From contig JACRBI010000038.1 of NCBI GenBank assembly GCA_016234495.1, forward strand, positions 144,242-208,241: a stretch of DNA of 64,000 bases, given 5' to 3'. Both the position numbers and the translations under genes were made by a program. The DNA is from Chloroflexota bacterium (GTDB lineage: Bacteria; Chloroflexota; Anaerolineae; Anaerolineales; Villigracilaceae). The notes under the pieces were generated by a model that was not told the DNA's origin, searched no databases, and was given only the letters and a program-made list of their open reading frames with translations. This document shows positions 30,571 through 40,050 of the stretch, in pieces; position 1 is the stretch's first letter; each line of letters begins with the position of its first letter.

Positions 30571-31596
30571 ATGACCTTGAGTTTTTTCCGCCGTGACTTT
30601 CTGAAAGCGTCAGGTGCAGGTCTGCTGGGATTGTTTCTCGCAGACCTGCACCTTGAGCGTGTCTTTGCTGAGGCATCTCCCAAACAGGGTCGCGTCACGC
30701 TGAGTGGGGTTGAGGTTCTTAATGAGCCATCCTTCAATGCCAAAAGGGTGCGTCTCCTTGGCATGGACGAGATCGTGGACATCAGTGGGGAAGTCGGAGG
30801 CGATCAAGGCTACGGCAACCCATTCAACTCTTCATGGTATCAAATCAACGGAGAGGGTTACGCCTACTCAGGAGCGATCCAGCCGGTCGAGACTCTGTAT
30901 CAAAAGCCAGTTTTTGATGTTCCCGAGGCCGGTGTGTTAGGAGAGATTACAGTTCCGTTTTCCGATGCGCGGCTTGACATGAGTATTTTGGCCAAGCGTG
31001 GCTACCGTGTGTATTATTCATCCACTCACTGGATCACTGGCGTATTTGTGAATCAGAAAGAGAAGAGTATCTGGTACAGGATTTATGACCGCCAGTTACA
31101 GCAGTCGTTTTATGTCTCGGCATACGAGATGCGCTTGATCTCACCAAACGAACTTACACTGTTTTCGCCCGGAGTTCCAGAAAAGGACAAACGCATTTAT
31201 GTGGATTTAGCTACCCAGTTCGTGACAGCCTTCGAAGGTGACAAGCCTGTGCTGGCGGCGCGTTGTTCCAGCGGTAGTAAAGGAACAAGAACTCCTATGG
31301 GTGAGTTCCGCACCTTTCATAAGGGTCCGAGCATTCATATGACGAATCAGGGTGATGGGACGGAGAATACCTATCATCTACCCGGCGTGCCTTGGGTGAC
31401 CTTCTTCACTGGAATCGGGGTCGCCTTTCATGGTACGTACTGGCACAATAATTACGGGCGGCCAAGCAGCCGCGGTTGTGTGAACTTAACTTCGAGCGAT
31501 GCAAAATTCATTTATCGCTGGACCCGTCCCGAGGTCCCGCTTGAAACGCCATATCTATATCAGCCAGGCGAGGGGACTCTCGTCGAGGTTGTCTAA
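30571..31596 (+). CDS. Tat-exported L,D-transpeptidase (YkuD)
   Basis: [34 protein letters not shown]. Confidence 0.9.
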   Translation: MTLSFFRRDFLKASGAGLLGLFLADLHLERVFAEASPKQGRVTLSGVEVLNEPSFNAKRVRLLGMDEIVDISGEVGGDQGYGNPFNSSWYQINGEGYAYSGAIQPVETLYQKPVFDVPEAGVLGEITVPFSDARLDMSILAKRGYRVYYSSTHWITGVFVNQKEKSIWYRIYDRQLQQSFYVSAYEMRLISPNELTLFSPGVPEKDKRIYVDLATQFVTAFEGDKPVLAARCSSGSKGTRTPMGEFRTFHKGPSIHMTNQGDGTENTYHLPGVPWVTFFTGIGVAFHGTYWHNNYGRPSSRGCVNLTSSDAKFIYRWTRPEVPLETPYLYQPGEGTLVEVV

Positions 31597-31632
31597 AATA
31601 CTTTTTACATCGATTCTTGTCAGGATAAAAAC

Positions 31633-31869
31633 ATGAGCAAAATCAAAGTCTCGAAAACTGCTTCGACAAATGAAACAAAGAAAAGTAAGGAATGGCCGGC
31701 GGTGGTTTATCTTTGGACATTGGGACTGGCTCTCCTTAGCTACATCATTGCCAGATTTGTTCTTGATGGTTATCCCCATCCCTATCACTGGAGCATTGGT
31801 ATAGCAGGTGGTGTTCTTGGAGTCGGCGTTGGCTGGGTCTGGTATCGCTGGCGCGGGGATGTGTTCTAG
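31633..31869 (+). CDS. Small membrane protein
   Basis: Two hydrophobic segments; same strand after the L,D-transpeptidase. Confidence 0.5.
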   Translation: MSKIKVSKTASTNETKKSKEWPAVVYLWTLGLALLSYIIARFVLDGYPHPYHWSIGIAGGVLGVGVGWVWYRWRGDVF

Positions 31870-31920
31870 GTTGTTGATAGATAAATTTTTTTTCGTTTGA
31901 CTCAATGGTAACTTGCCAAC

Positions 31921-32004
31921 AGGGCATTCACTTTTACAGAGTCCAAACTCCCTGACTTCTGTGCGAGATCAAGAGATTTTGTACTGCAAGTGAATGCTCT
32001 TTTT
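31921..32004 (+). terminator. Long-loop inverted repeat, possible terminator
   Basis: AGGGCATTCACTT ... AAGTGAATGCTCT then TTTTT. Confidence 0.4.
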
Positions 32005-32077
32005 ATGCCATAGGGATCAATCCATTTCTGCTCATGATGTGATGTTGCAGGATTCAGGATGGATTTTTTTAAAGTAT

Positions 32078-33349
32078 TTACGGCGTAATACCTAATTGCT
32101 TAAGTCGTGTTAATGCCGGCTCAAAACCCGGATGAAACTTAAGTGCCGAACGAAGATCTTTGACGGCTCCCTGGGTATCACCAAGAGCCTCGCGTGATAA
32201 GGCGCGCCAATAGTAACTTTCCTCAAGTACCGGCTCACTCATCGCGTCCAAGGTTGTGCCGGCTAATTCGATTACATCCTGATATCGGCCGCTATAGTAA
32301 TATGCCCAATATGGTCCGGTCTGATACCACATCATTCGCCACGGTCTTTCCTTTTCAGGGATGTCAGGGTAGATTGCAAAAGCCTCATCATAGGCCGAGG
32401 CAGCGCCTGCAAAATCCTGCAAGCTTACCAGGTTGGCGCCGCGATTGAACCACGCGAAGAACTGATCCCGTCCAGTCAGTGCGTAAATTTCATCCGATGC
32501 TTTTTGTGCGGCATAGCGGTAGTTGAACTTTTCATCCGCTTGTGGCCCAAGGATCGTTGCAACTTCTTCTTTGCGTTCAGCCGGATACACTACGAGATAA
32601 GTGAAATTAAATGCCCGCCAGTATGACTCAAAATCTTTGTACCCCATGACCTGATCGGGACCGTAGTAGGAATCCTGGAATTTGAGTTGCTGGTCGGAAT
32701 CGCTGTAACCGGTCACCAATACATAGTGACCCATCCAGCCGTCGAAATCGCGGCCTTCAAAACCTTTTTCGATGATGACGGGAAATCCTGCCGCCAGAAA
32801 ATGCTTGAGCAATGCAATCTCTCCGCCCACTCTAAGAACTACCTGCAACTGGGTCTTCTCTTCAACGTAGGCAGTCAGTTCGTATGGCATCACATTCTTG
32901 TCGCGCGGGTTTGGCTTGGTAAAGTCTGCGATGATGCGCTGGTCGCCATCCCACTTCCAATACGAAAGGGCCATTGCCAACGTGGCAGGACCGCAGTTGT
33001 TCCAAGTCTGGTATTCGTGCTGAACACCCGTTAGCGATATGCTTTTTGGAATCGGTGTTAATGGTTGAGTTGAAGTGGGCTGTGGAAGATTTGATGGGGC
33101 GTCTGGTGTTGAATTGGTGGGAATAGAAGTGGACTGAATGACAGCCCCGGTTGGCGAAACTGTATTTTCCTCAGGAACAAAGATCACTTCTTCCGGAGGT
33201 GAAAGAGCATACTTGATACGTGCCGTCAACTCAGCTACCCGCCACCCAACTCGTTCCTGAACCATAGGCAGGTTGTAGATTGCAGGGATTCCCAGGATGA
33301 GTGCGATAAGGAAGATCAGAATTAATCTGGAATATTTTGGTCTTTTCAT
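32078..33349 (-). CDS. C39-like cysteine peptidase with C-terminal TPRs
   Basis: EYQTWNNCGPATLAMALSYW; GHYVLVTGYSD; TPR-like C-terminus. Confidence 0.85.
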   Translation of the reverse strand: MKRPKYSRLILIFLIALILGIPAIYNLPMVQERVGWRVAELTARIKYALSPPEEVIFVPEENTVSPTGAVIQSTSIPTNSTPDAPSNLPQPTSTQPLTPIPKSISLTGVQHEYQTWNNCGPATLAMALSYWKWDGDQRIIADFTKPNPRDKNVMPYELTAYVEEKTQLQVVLRVGGEIALLKHFLAAGFPVIIEKGFEGRDFDGWMGHYVLVTGYSDSDQQLKFQDSYYGPDQVMGYKDFESYWRAFNFTYLVVYPAERKEEVATILGPQADEKFNYRYAAQKASDEIYALTGRDQFFAWFNRGANLVSLQDFAGAASAYDEAFAIYPDIPEKERPWRMMWYQTGPYWAYYYSGRYQDVIELAGTTLDAMSEPVLEESYYWRALSREALGDTQGAVKDLRSALKFHPGFEPALTRLKQLGITP

Positions 33350-33357
33350 TTCAATTC

Positions 33358-33426
33358 ATTATGAAATTTTTCATGTCCCAGGGCAAGCGCCAAATGGCAT
33401 CCGGTCCGATAGGCAATTTTGCGTAT
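33358..33426 (-). promoter_or_regulatory. Regulon promoter j (minus): ATACGCAAAATTGCCTAT-N18-GCGCT-N22-CATAAT
   Basis: Upstream of the C39 peptidase gene; exact spacing. Confidence 0.65.
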
Positions 33427-33473
33427 TCATAAATAGAGAATCGATCCAATGTATTCGTAAGGACATAAATGCC

Positions 33474-33543
33474 ATCCGCAAAACGGCGTATATCTACAAT
33501 AGGCTAAACGCCTCTCACTCCCAACCCTCAAGTCATGTAGACT
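33474..33543 (+). promoter_or_regulatory. Regulon promoter k: ATCCGCAAAACGGCGTAT-N19-CCTCT-N22-TAGACT
   Basis: Upstream of 33581; divergent from promoter j. Confidence 0.5.
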
Positions 33544-33580
33544 CATTTTTGGAAGCAGATTGCTTCAAAAGGAGTAATAG

Positions 33581-33850
33581 ATGGAATCCCATCCCTCAGT
33601 AACAGATCGTCCCGTTCGCATTCCACCCATCGCCTGGTTTCTAGGCGTTGGTTTGATTGTTGCGCTGGTGGCAATTTTCTTTTTCAATGTGGCAATCAAT
33701 ACCGTTGCATATTACGGCTTCCTTGCGTTGATGATCGGCAGCCATTTCTTTATGCACGGTGGACATGGCGGACACCAGCCAGGCGTGGCTTCGAACACTG
33801 ACAAAGCGAATAAAGATGAACATGCCGGTCATTCCGGTAGTTGCCACTAG
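33581..33850 (+). CDS. DUF2933-like small membrane protein, His-rich tail
   Basis: MIGSHFFMHGGHGGHQPG...DEHAGHSGSCH. Confidence 0.72.
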   Translation: MESHPSVTDRPVRIPPIAWFLGVGLIVALVAIFFFNVAINTVAYYGFLALMIGSHFFMHGGHGGHQPGVASNTDKANKDEHAGHSGSCH

Positions 33851-33901
33851 GGGCAGCACTCGCGTACCCTCATCAGTATATTTTCACAAGGAGTTGTTCC
33901 C

Positions 33902-34108
33902 ATGTTATTCAAAGATCCTGTTTGTGGCAAGCGTCTTCAACGCGGTAAGGCTCATATCATTATCGAGGTCGAAGGCGTGAATTATTTTCTGTGTTGCCCA
34001 CGATGTCAGACGGAATTCGAACACAATCTGAAGTTATATGCCAGGCCGGAATTAGGTGAGAAGGCAAAAAAATCACTGCAGGTGCCTCATCGCCCTCACA
34101 CTCAATAG
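33902..34108 (+). CDS. YHS-domain protein
   Basis: FKDPVCGKRLQRGKAHIIIEVEGVNYFLCCPRCQTEFEHNLKLYA. Confidence 0.85.
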   Translation: MLFKDPVCGKRLQRGKAHIIIEVEGVNYFLCCPRCQTEFEHNLKLYARPELGEKAKKSLQVPHRPHTQ

Positions 34109-34220
34109 AGTCAATGTCTGTAAGGAAACCTCTGGTGAATTCGGTTCCACGGGTGCTTGACACAATTAGTTTGTAGTATATCGAAGACGACAAATCATAA
34201 ATACCTTAATAAGGAACGAC

Positions 34221-34832
34221 ATGCAATACGAAACAGTACAGATACATACCTTCTGGAGAAACAGAGCAAAGGCGGCCAATAAGCACAGGTTCTACGTGCC
34301 AGAGGTTGCAGATTGCTTTCCCAGGAATGCGGATGAGTTCAGGCAAATAGTAGGCGAATTATGCGGGCATGCACAAAAGGTTGCCATAGGTCAACTACAT
34401 CCCCTTCTTCAACGAGTTGATTTGGAGAAGTTAGGTCACCGTTATGAATTTCTGGAGGTTTTTAAGCAAACATTGGAAAGCGAGATCGCTCAAAAAATCG
34501 TACAGTGGCTTCCAAGTGTTAAAACGGTTTACAGGTTTGATGCCTCACGAAAAAACAGATTGGAAGAGTGGGATAACACGATCCATCTTCTGGTATTGAT
34601 ACCCCAACTCGTGCCTTCGATAAAGGAACTTGGGGCAATACTTGATGACACATTTCTGACAGCCCTTAAGCACCTTGCGTGGTCGCGTTTTCAGGATTCC
34701 AAATCCGTAATCGAAATTCAGCAAGTCACTCCAGAGGAGATACGTCATGGCGTTTGCTATGGCGCAATGTTCTTCTCGTATTATGCGGCACCTTCGCAGG
34801 TTTGGCCGGAAGGTCGATCAGCCATACTCTGA
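34221..34832 (+). CDS. Hypothetical protein
   Basis: Long ORF, no recognised motif. Confidence 0.6.
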   Translation: MQYETVQIHTFWRNRAKAANKHRFYVPEVADCFPRNADEFRQIVGELCGHAQKVAIGQLHPLLQRVDLEKLGHRYEFLEVFKQTLESEIAQKIVQWLPSVKTVYRFDASRKNRLEEWDNTIHLLVLIPQLVPSIKELGAILDDTFLTALKHLAWSRFQDSKSVIEIQQVTPEEIRHGVCYGAMFFSYYAAPSQVWPEGRSAIL

Positions 34833-34864
34833 CAGGTGATTCACCCGCTTTGAAAAGAGACGCC

Positions 34865-35545
34865 ATGCCAAGCCTGCTAACCCAAACCCTGAAATTAATC
34901 ACAGTTGTACTTGTTACGATTTTTATTGTCGGCGGCGCAGTACAGTTACTGGCAACCGACTCATATCTGGCTTCCGAATACAGAAAGGCAGATTTTCCAC
35001 CTGACCCATTTGGTTACACTCAACAACAGCGTTTCATCCTTGCTTCAACGAATATTCATTACGTACGTGCTCATCTTCCCAGTGATGAGCTCTCAAAACA
35101 ATTCCTGAACGGTGTGCCTGTTTACAATCCACGTGAGGTATCGCACATGGCAGACGTCCAAGCAGTCTTTCAATCTGTTTTGCGTGTCTGGCAGGCTGCA
35201 TTGATTCTGCTCATATTACTGAGCTTCATTTTTTGGAAAAAAGGAGAGCGGAAGGCGCTCACCTCAGCAATTCAATCGGGCGGACTGTTGACGTCCGGGA
35301 TCATTCTGTCAATTGCTTTGCTGGCAATCTTCGGTTGGCAATTTTGGTTTGAAACGTTCCACCTGTTTTTCTTTAAACCAGGCTCATGGCTGTTTTCCTA
35401 CTCTGATACGCTTATTCGCCTTTTTCCGGTGGAGTTTTGGTTCGACGGAACACTGACAATTTCTGTTCTAAGCCTGGTCGGAGGACTATTGTTTGCTTTG
35501 GTCGGTTGGCGTGGAAAGCGCGTACTCGCAGAAATGCGAACTTAA
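34865..35545 (+). CDS. DUF1461/TIGR01906-like integral membrane protein
   Basis: YNPREVSHMADVQAVFQSVLRVWQ; W.F..FH..FF.PGSW.F. Confidence 0.78.
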   Translation: MPSLLTQTLKLITVVLVTIFIVGGAVQLLATDSYLASEYRKADFPPDPFGYTQQQRFILASTNIHYVRAHLPSDELSKQFLNGVPVYNPREVSHMADVQAVFQSVLRVWQAALILLILLSFIFWKKGERKALTSAIQSGGLLTSGIILSIALLAIFGWQFWFETFHLFFFKPGSWLFSYSDTLIRLFPVEFWFDGTLTISVLSLVGGLLFALVGWRGKRVLAEMRT

Positions 35546-35585
35546 GGATCGATTTGCAGTCAAATTGAACATTGAAAAAATTCGC

Positions 35586-35623
35586 AAACATAAGCCCGAC
35601 GAGAGATTGTCGGGCTTATGTTT
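35586..35623 (+). terminator. Hairpin terminator
   Basis: 15-bp perfect stem AAACATAAGCCCGAC / GTCGGGCTTATGTTT. Confidence 0.7.
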
Positions 35624-35625
35624 GA

Positions 35626-35693
35626 CTAGGCGGTTTTGCCTGTATGAGTTGCGCTGATTTGCGCTTATGCCCTGAGGGCGGCGGTGCTATATT
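35626..35693 (+). promoter_or_regulatory. Regulon promoter l: CTAGGCGGTTTTGCCTGT-N17-GCGCT-N22-TATATT
   Basis: Upstream of the ABC operon. Confidence 0.6.
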
Positions 35694-35734
35694 GGAAACG
35701 TGGATACATTCGTTACACTAATAAGAAACTGACT

Positions 35735-36834
35735 ATGTCTCTTGCGCGCCGTAATCTCTTTCAAGACAAGACCCGTTTAGCTCTGAGCATTTTCGGGGTG
35801 GCATTGGCTGTTATGCTGATCCTGGTGCTCAAGGGCTTTCTAACCGGGATGAATCGCCAAATCACTTCGTACATAGACAATTCACCCGGCTCAATCATTC
35901 TGGCTCAGGAGGATGTTGTTAATCTGCTCGGATCAACATCCCTGCTGCCGGAGGGAATCGCTCAGAAAGCAGAAACAATTCGAGGCGTGGTTGAAGCGAT
36001 TCCAATCCTTTCACAGTTCGTCATTCTTGACCTGCATGACAAAAAACAACCCGCATACATGATCGGATATGACCCCAAGCAGGGCGGCGGACCTTGGGAG
36101 TTGATCGCGGGACGCGAGCCGCGCTCGAAGCGGGAAATAGTCTTTGATCGTATTTTCGCTGACCGCCATGATTTAAAACCTGGCGAGCAAGTTGAGGTAA
36201 TGGACAAAGATTTCACCATTGTCGGCTTATCAGATGGGGCCACCTCTTGGATGACCAGCTATTTCTTTGTGCGAAAAAAGATGCAGAGGAACTACTGCTG
36301 GCGCCAGAAGCAACCAGCTTTTTGCTTATCACTATTTCGAATCGCGGGGATCAAGATGGCATCCTCCAAAAACTAAATGATATATCCGATGTCAATGCTC
36401 TTACCAAGAAGAAAATGGCCGCCAATGATCTCAAACTCTTTGCCAAAGTCTTCTCGGCGCCGCTCAAGCTGATGGTTGGCATATCCTTCCTAATGGGGAC
36501 AATGATCGTCGGGTTGATCATTTACACCGCCACGGTTGAGCGTCAACGCGAGTACGGCGTCATAAAAGCCATCGGTGCGAAGAATCGCTTCCTCTATCAG
36601 GTCGTGCTGACGCAAGCACTGTTCGCATCCATAGCCGGATCAACGCTTGGCATCTTGCTGGCGAATGGCACAGCCCAATTGATCATGTCCGCCCGCCCTC
36701 AGTTTCTGATCGTCTTTGATCCTATCGATAGCGGGCAGGCACTGCTTGCCGGCCTCGGTATGGCGCTGATCGCGTCTATCTTTCCAACCCGCGTAATGGC
36801 CGGCCTTGCGCCGGCGGAGGTCTTCCGCAAATGA
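35735..36834 (+). CDS. MacB/FtsX-type ABC permease split by a -1 frameshift at A AAA AAG
   Basis: 35735-36376 and 36247-36834 join as ...YFFVRKK|DAEELLLAPEATSFLLITISN...; joined length (366 aa) matches the intact paralogue (370 aa). Confidence 0.78.
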
Positions 36835-37943
36835 TCAGGCTGGCCTTCCGCAATCTTTTTCAGAATAAAGCCCGCCTGGTCATCTCTGTTGGCGGAGTAG
36901 CCCTTGCATTGCTGCTTATTCTTTCACTGGATGCCATCTTTAGCGGTGTCGAGCGGCAGGTTACTGCCTATGTTGAACACAGCGGGGCGGACATATGGGT
37001 TTCACAGGCTGACGTGCGTAATATGCATATGGCGTCATCGTCGTTACCATATTCCGTTGCAAGAAAAGTTAAGTACGTTCCCGGTGTCGCCTCGGTCACG
37101 CCGATCCTATATCTTACGAACAACGTGGTTTCGGGTGATGAGAGAAGTCTGGCATACATTATTGGCTTGCCGGAAAATGCTGAATTCGGTGTCCCGTGGA
37201 GTATCTCGTCCGGGAGTAGTCTGCCCGGTAAAGGGGAAGTAATTTTGAACCGCAATATTGCAGCGAATTCTGGTGTCGCATTGGGAGATGAAGTCGAAAT
37301 CCTCGGTGATGAATTCAAAGTAACGGGTTTTTCTGAGGGAACTGCAAGCCTGGTCAATTCGGTGGCTTTCATAACAATGGATGATTTTGAAGAGATGCGC
37401 GGGAGTTACAACACTGTCAGTTTTTTGCTGGTGAAAGTCAGCGCTGGAGAATCTCCAGAAATAGTAACTGACCGTATCGAGGCTCAAGTCAGGGATGTCA
37501 CCGCCCAGACGAAAAGCGATTTTGCCGCGCAGGAGCGCCAGGTCATCAAGGATATGAGCACGGACGTGATCACCATCATGAACCTAATTGGCTTTCTGAT
37601 TGGGCTGGCGGTGATGGCGCTGACCGTATACACCTCCACGCTCTCGCGCCGACGGGAATATGGCATGTTGAAAGCGCTCGGCGCACGCAATAGTGATCTC
37701 TATGTAACGGTGCTGGCACAGGCGATATTAAGCGTGATCCTGGGCTTTCTCTTCGGTCTGATCCTCACACTGCTGCTCACTGTTGTGATTCCCCTTTTCG
37801 GGTCAAACCTGGCGTTGGAAGTCAGCCGCGCTTCACTGTTCAAGGTTGGTAGTGTTTCCCTGGTGATTGCCACGGTTTCAGCAATGCTTCCCATCCGTCA
37901 GATTGCCGGGTTGGACCCAGCCATGGTATTTCGAGGCAGGTAA
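36831..37943 (+). CDS. MacB/FtsX-type ABC permease
   Basis: AFRNLFQNKARLVISVGGVALALLLIL; paralogous to the preceding gene. Confidence 0.9.
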   Translation: MIRLAFRNLFQNKARLVISVGGVALALLLILSLDAIFSGVERQVTAYVEHSGADIWVSQADVRNMHMASSSLPYSVARKVKYVPGVASVTPILYLTNNVVSGDERSLAYIIGLPENAEFGVPWSISSGSSLPGKGEVILNRNIAANSGVALGDEVEILGDEFKVTGFSEGTASLVNSVAFITMDDFEEMRGSYNTVSFLLVKVSAGESPEIVTDRIEAQVRDVTAQTKSDFAAQERQVIKDMSTDVITIMNLIGFLIGLAVMALTVYTSTLSRRREYGMLKALGARNSDLYVTVLAQAILSVILGFLFGLILTLLLTVVIPLFGSNLALEVSRASLFKVGSVSLVIATVSAMLPIRQIAGLDPAMVFRGR

Positions 37944-37945
37944 AA

Positions 37946-38818
37946 ATGATAAAAGTTTCTCACGTTCAAGGCGAGACTTTGCAGATCGATCATGTCACCA
38001 AAAGTTACGGTTCTGGCGCAACCGAAGTGACCGCCGTTCGCAATGTATCCCTAACCGTTAATCCTGGTGAAATTGTACTTATCATGGGACCCTCAGGCTC
38101 TGGCAAGACAACGCTGCTTTCCATGCTCGGCGCTTTACTTAAACCGACCGAAGGCACGATCCAGTTGAACGGCACGATGATCAGCACGCTGGCGGAAAAT
38201 CGTCTGCCCGATATTCGCCTCAAACAATTTGGTTTTATCTTCCAGGATTTCAACCTGCTTTCCGCATTGACCGCATTGGAAAACGTTGCCATTGTGGCGG
38301 AACTCGCGGGGACCAAGTCCGGCGTAGCGCGACGAAAAGCCGCCTCAATCCTGAATGAACTGGGCCTCAGCGAAAGGTTGAATTTTCCACCTGAAAAATT
38401 ATCAGGCGGCGAAAAACAGCGCGTGGCCATCGCCCGCGCACTGGTCAATGACCCGGGCCTGATTCTGGCTGACGAACCCACCGCCAACCTCGACTCGAAG
38501 ATCGGTCATGAGATCATGCGCCTGCTGCGAAACATCGCCAAAGAGCAAGGCCGCAGTGTCATCATTGTCTCTCACGATCAGCGCATCAAAGACATCGCCG
38601 ACCGCATTTTGTGGCTCGAAGATGGCGAATTCAAGGAAACAGTCACGATGGCAATTGACCCCGTTTGCGGCATGGCTGTCGAACGCGAAAAGGCGGTCAG
38701 TGCAGAATGGGAAGGACAGGTTTTTTACTTTTGCGCGCGCGGTTGTCGGGATGAATTTTTGAAAGAACCAAAGAAATTTCTTCTCACGGCCTCGGAGGAG
38801 TCTTCCAAAAAGACATAG
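37946..38818 (+). CDS. LolD/MacB-type ABC ATPase fused to C-terminal YHS domain
   Basis: GPSGSGKTTLLS; LSGGEKQRVAIARAL; then AIDPVCGMAVEREKAVSAEWEGQVFYFCARGCRDEFLKEPKKFL. Confidence 0.95.
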   Translation: MIKVSHVQGETLQIDHVTKSYGSGATEVTAVRNVSLTVNPGEIVLIMGPSGSGKTTLLSMLGALLKPTEGTIQLNGTMISTLAENRLPDIRLKQFGFIFQDFNLLSALTALENVAIVAELAGTKSGVARRKAASILNELGLSERLNFPPEKLSGGEKQRVAIARALVNDPGLILADEPTANLDSKIGHEIMRLLRNIAKEQGRSVIIVSHDQRIKDIADRILWLEDGEFKETVTMAIDPVCGMAVEREKAVSAEWEGQVFYFCARGCRDEFLKEPKKFLLTASEESSKKT

Positions 38819-38848
38819 GTTTCAACCCTGCGCACTACTGATGATCCC

Positions 38849-38918
38849 ATGCGCCATTTTGCTTATTTGTCAGACTAGCAAAATGGCGCTGGTGATTTAA
38901 TTCTCGAGGCAATATCAT
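38849..38918 (+). promoter_or_regulatory. Regulon promoter m: ATGCGCCATTTTGCTTAT-N19-GCGCT-N22-TATCAT
   Basis: Upstream of 39000; overlaps a 13-bp inverted repeat (38851-38863 / 38877-38889). Confidence 0.6.
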
Positions 38919-38999
38919 TCGGTGGTGAAATGTTCAGCTCTTGATATCCATTCGCACGTAATATCAATTCTATACTGACATCGATATTCACGGAGCAAA

Positions 39000-40016
39000 A
39001 TGACCCGTATATGGAACATTCTTTTGGTTGCTGGCTGTGTCTTGTCCATCGCGGCAACTTTTATAATTTCAGTAAAGCCCGCAGGGACATCCCTTGCGCG
39101 TACTGTACCAGTGGTCCCAGCTGAGTTAGCTGTGGCGTCGTCCCTGCCACCACTTAATACAAATTCCTTGCCCTCTCTGCTGGATGACGGAATTACTCGT
39201 CGATTACAACTGAAAACAGTCATCCCAAAACGAGCCAGCAATAAGGTAACTAAATACGTTGTGCAGATGGGAGATTCACCCTGGTCTATTGCAGAGAAGT
39301 TCGGTCTTAAACCGGAAACCATTTTATGGAGCAACGATGAGTTGAATGCCTCTGCCGGCAGCCTGAAAACCGGTGATCCGTTGATGATCCTTCCAGTGGA
39401 TGGCGTTTTGCACATCGTTAAAGAAGGAGACACCCTTGAAACACTTGAGGGTATACACGGGACGCCCACGCAGGAAATCTTTGAATTTATTGGCAACAAC
39501 TTTGACTTGACGCAGCCTCCACAACTAACGATCGGTCAGCAGATCATCATTCCTAATGGATACAGCACTATCCTCTGGTCAGAAGCGCAGGTGCCCGTCG
39601 TGTCTATGACAGGATCAGGGGGAGGATATTCGAGCGATATTCCAAACCTTGGATCAGGCTATTTTATCTGGCCCGTCAACGTGTATGGTCTGTCTCAGGA
39701 ATATTGGAGTGGTCATCCCGGCATTGATCTGACAACTGACTTTAGACAGCCTGTTTTTGCCTCCGACAGTGGAACGGTAGTATTCTCCGGGTGGGATGAT
39801 ACTGGCTACGGAAACTTTATTGTGATAGATCATGGCAATGGTTTCCAGACCACATACGGCCATAATGAAGCAAACCTCGTTGCTACAGGGCACACTGTTG
39901 TAAAAGGACAACAAATCGCTGAATCGGGTAATACCGGCAATTCGACTGGCAATCATCTCGACTTCCGCATCCTTCTAAACGGCGCATTCCTCAATCCGTT
40001 GGGCTATCTGCCATAA
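39000..40016 (+). CDS. LysM + M23 (LytM) peptidoglycan endopeptidase
   Basis: YVVQMGDSPWSIAEKFGL; HIVKEGDTLETLEGIHG; HPGIDLTTDFRQPVFASDSGTVVFSGW; NHLDFRILLNG. Confidence 0.92.
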   Translation: MTRIWNILLVAGCVLSIAATFIISVKPAGTSLARTVPVVPAELAVASSLPPLNTNSLPSLLDDGITRRLQLKTVIPKRASNKVTKYVVQMGDSPWSIAEKFGLKPETILWSNDELNASAGSLKTGDPLMILPVDGVLHIVKEGDTLETLEGIHGTPTQEIFEFIGNNFDLTQPPQLTIGQQIIIPNGYSTILWSEAQVPVVSMTGSGGGYSSDIPNLGSGYFIWPVNVYGLSQEYWSGHPGIDLTTDFRQPVFASDSGTVVFSGWDDTGYGNFIVIDHGNGFQTTYGHNEANLVATGHTVVKGQQIAESGNTGNSTGNHLDFRILLNGAFLNPLGYLP

Positions 40017-40050
40017 ACAAGTTTAAGTGGAATGGTTGGCTACCAATATG

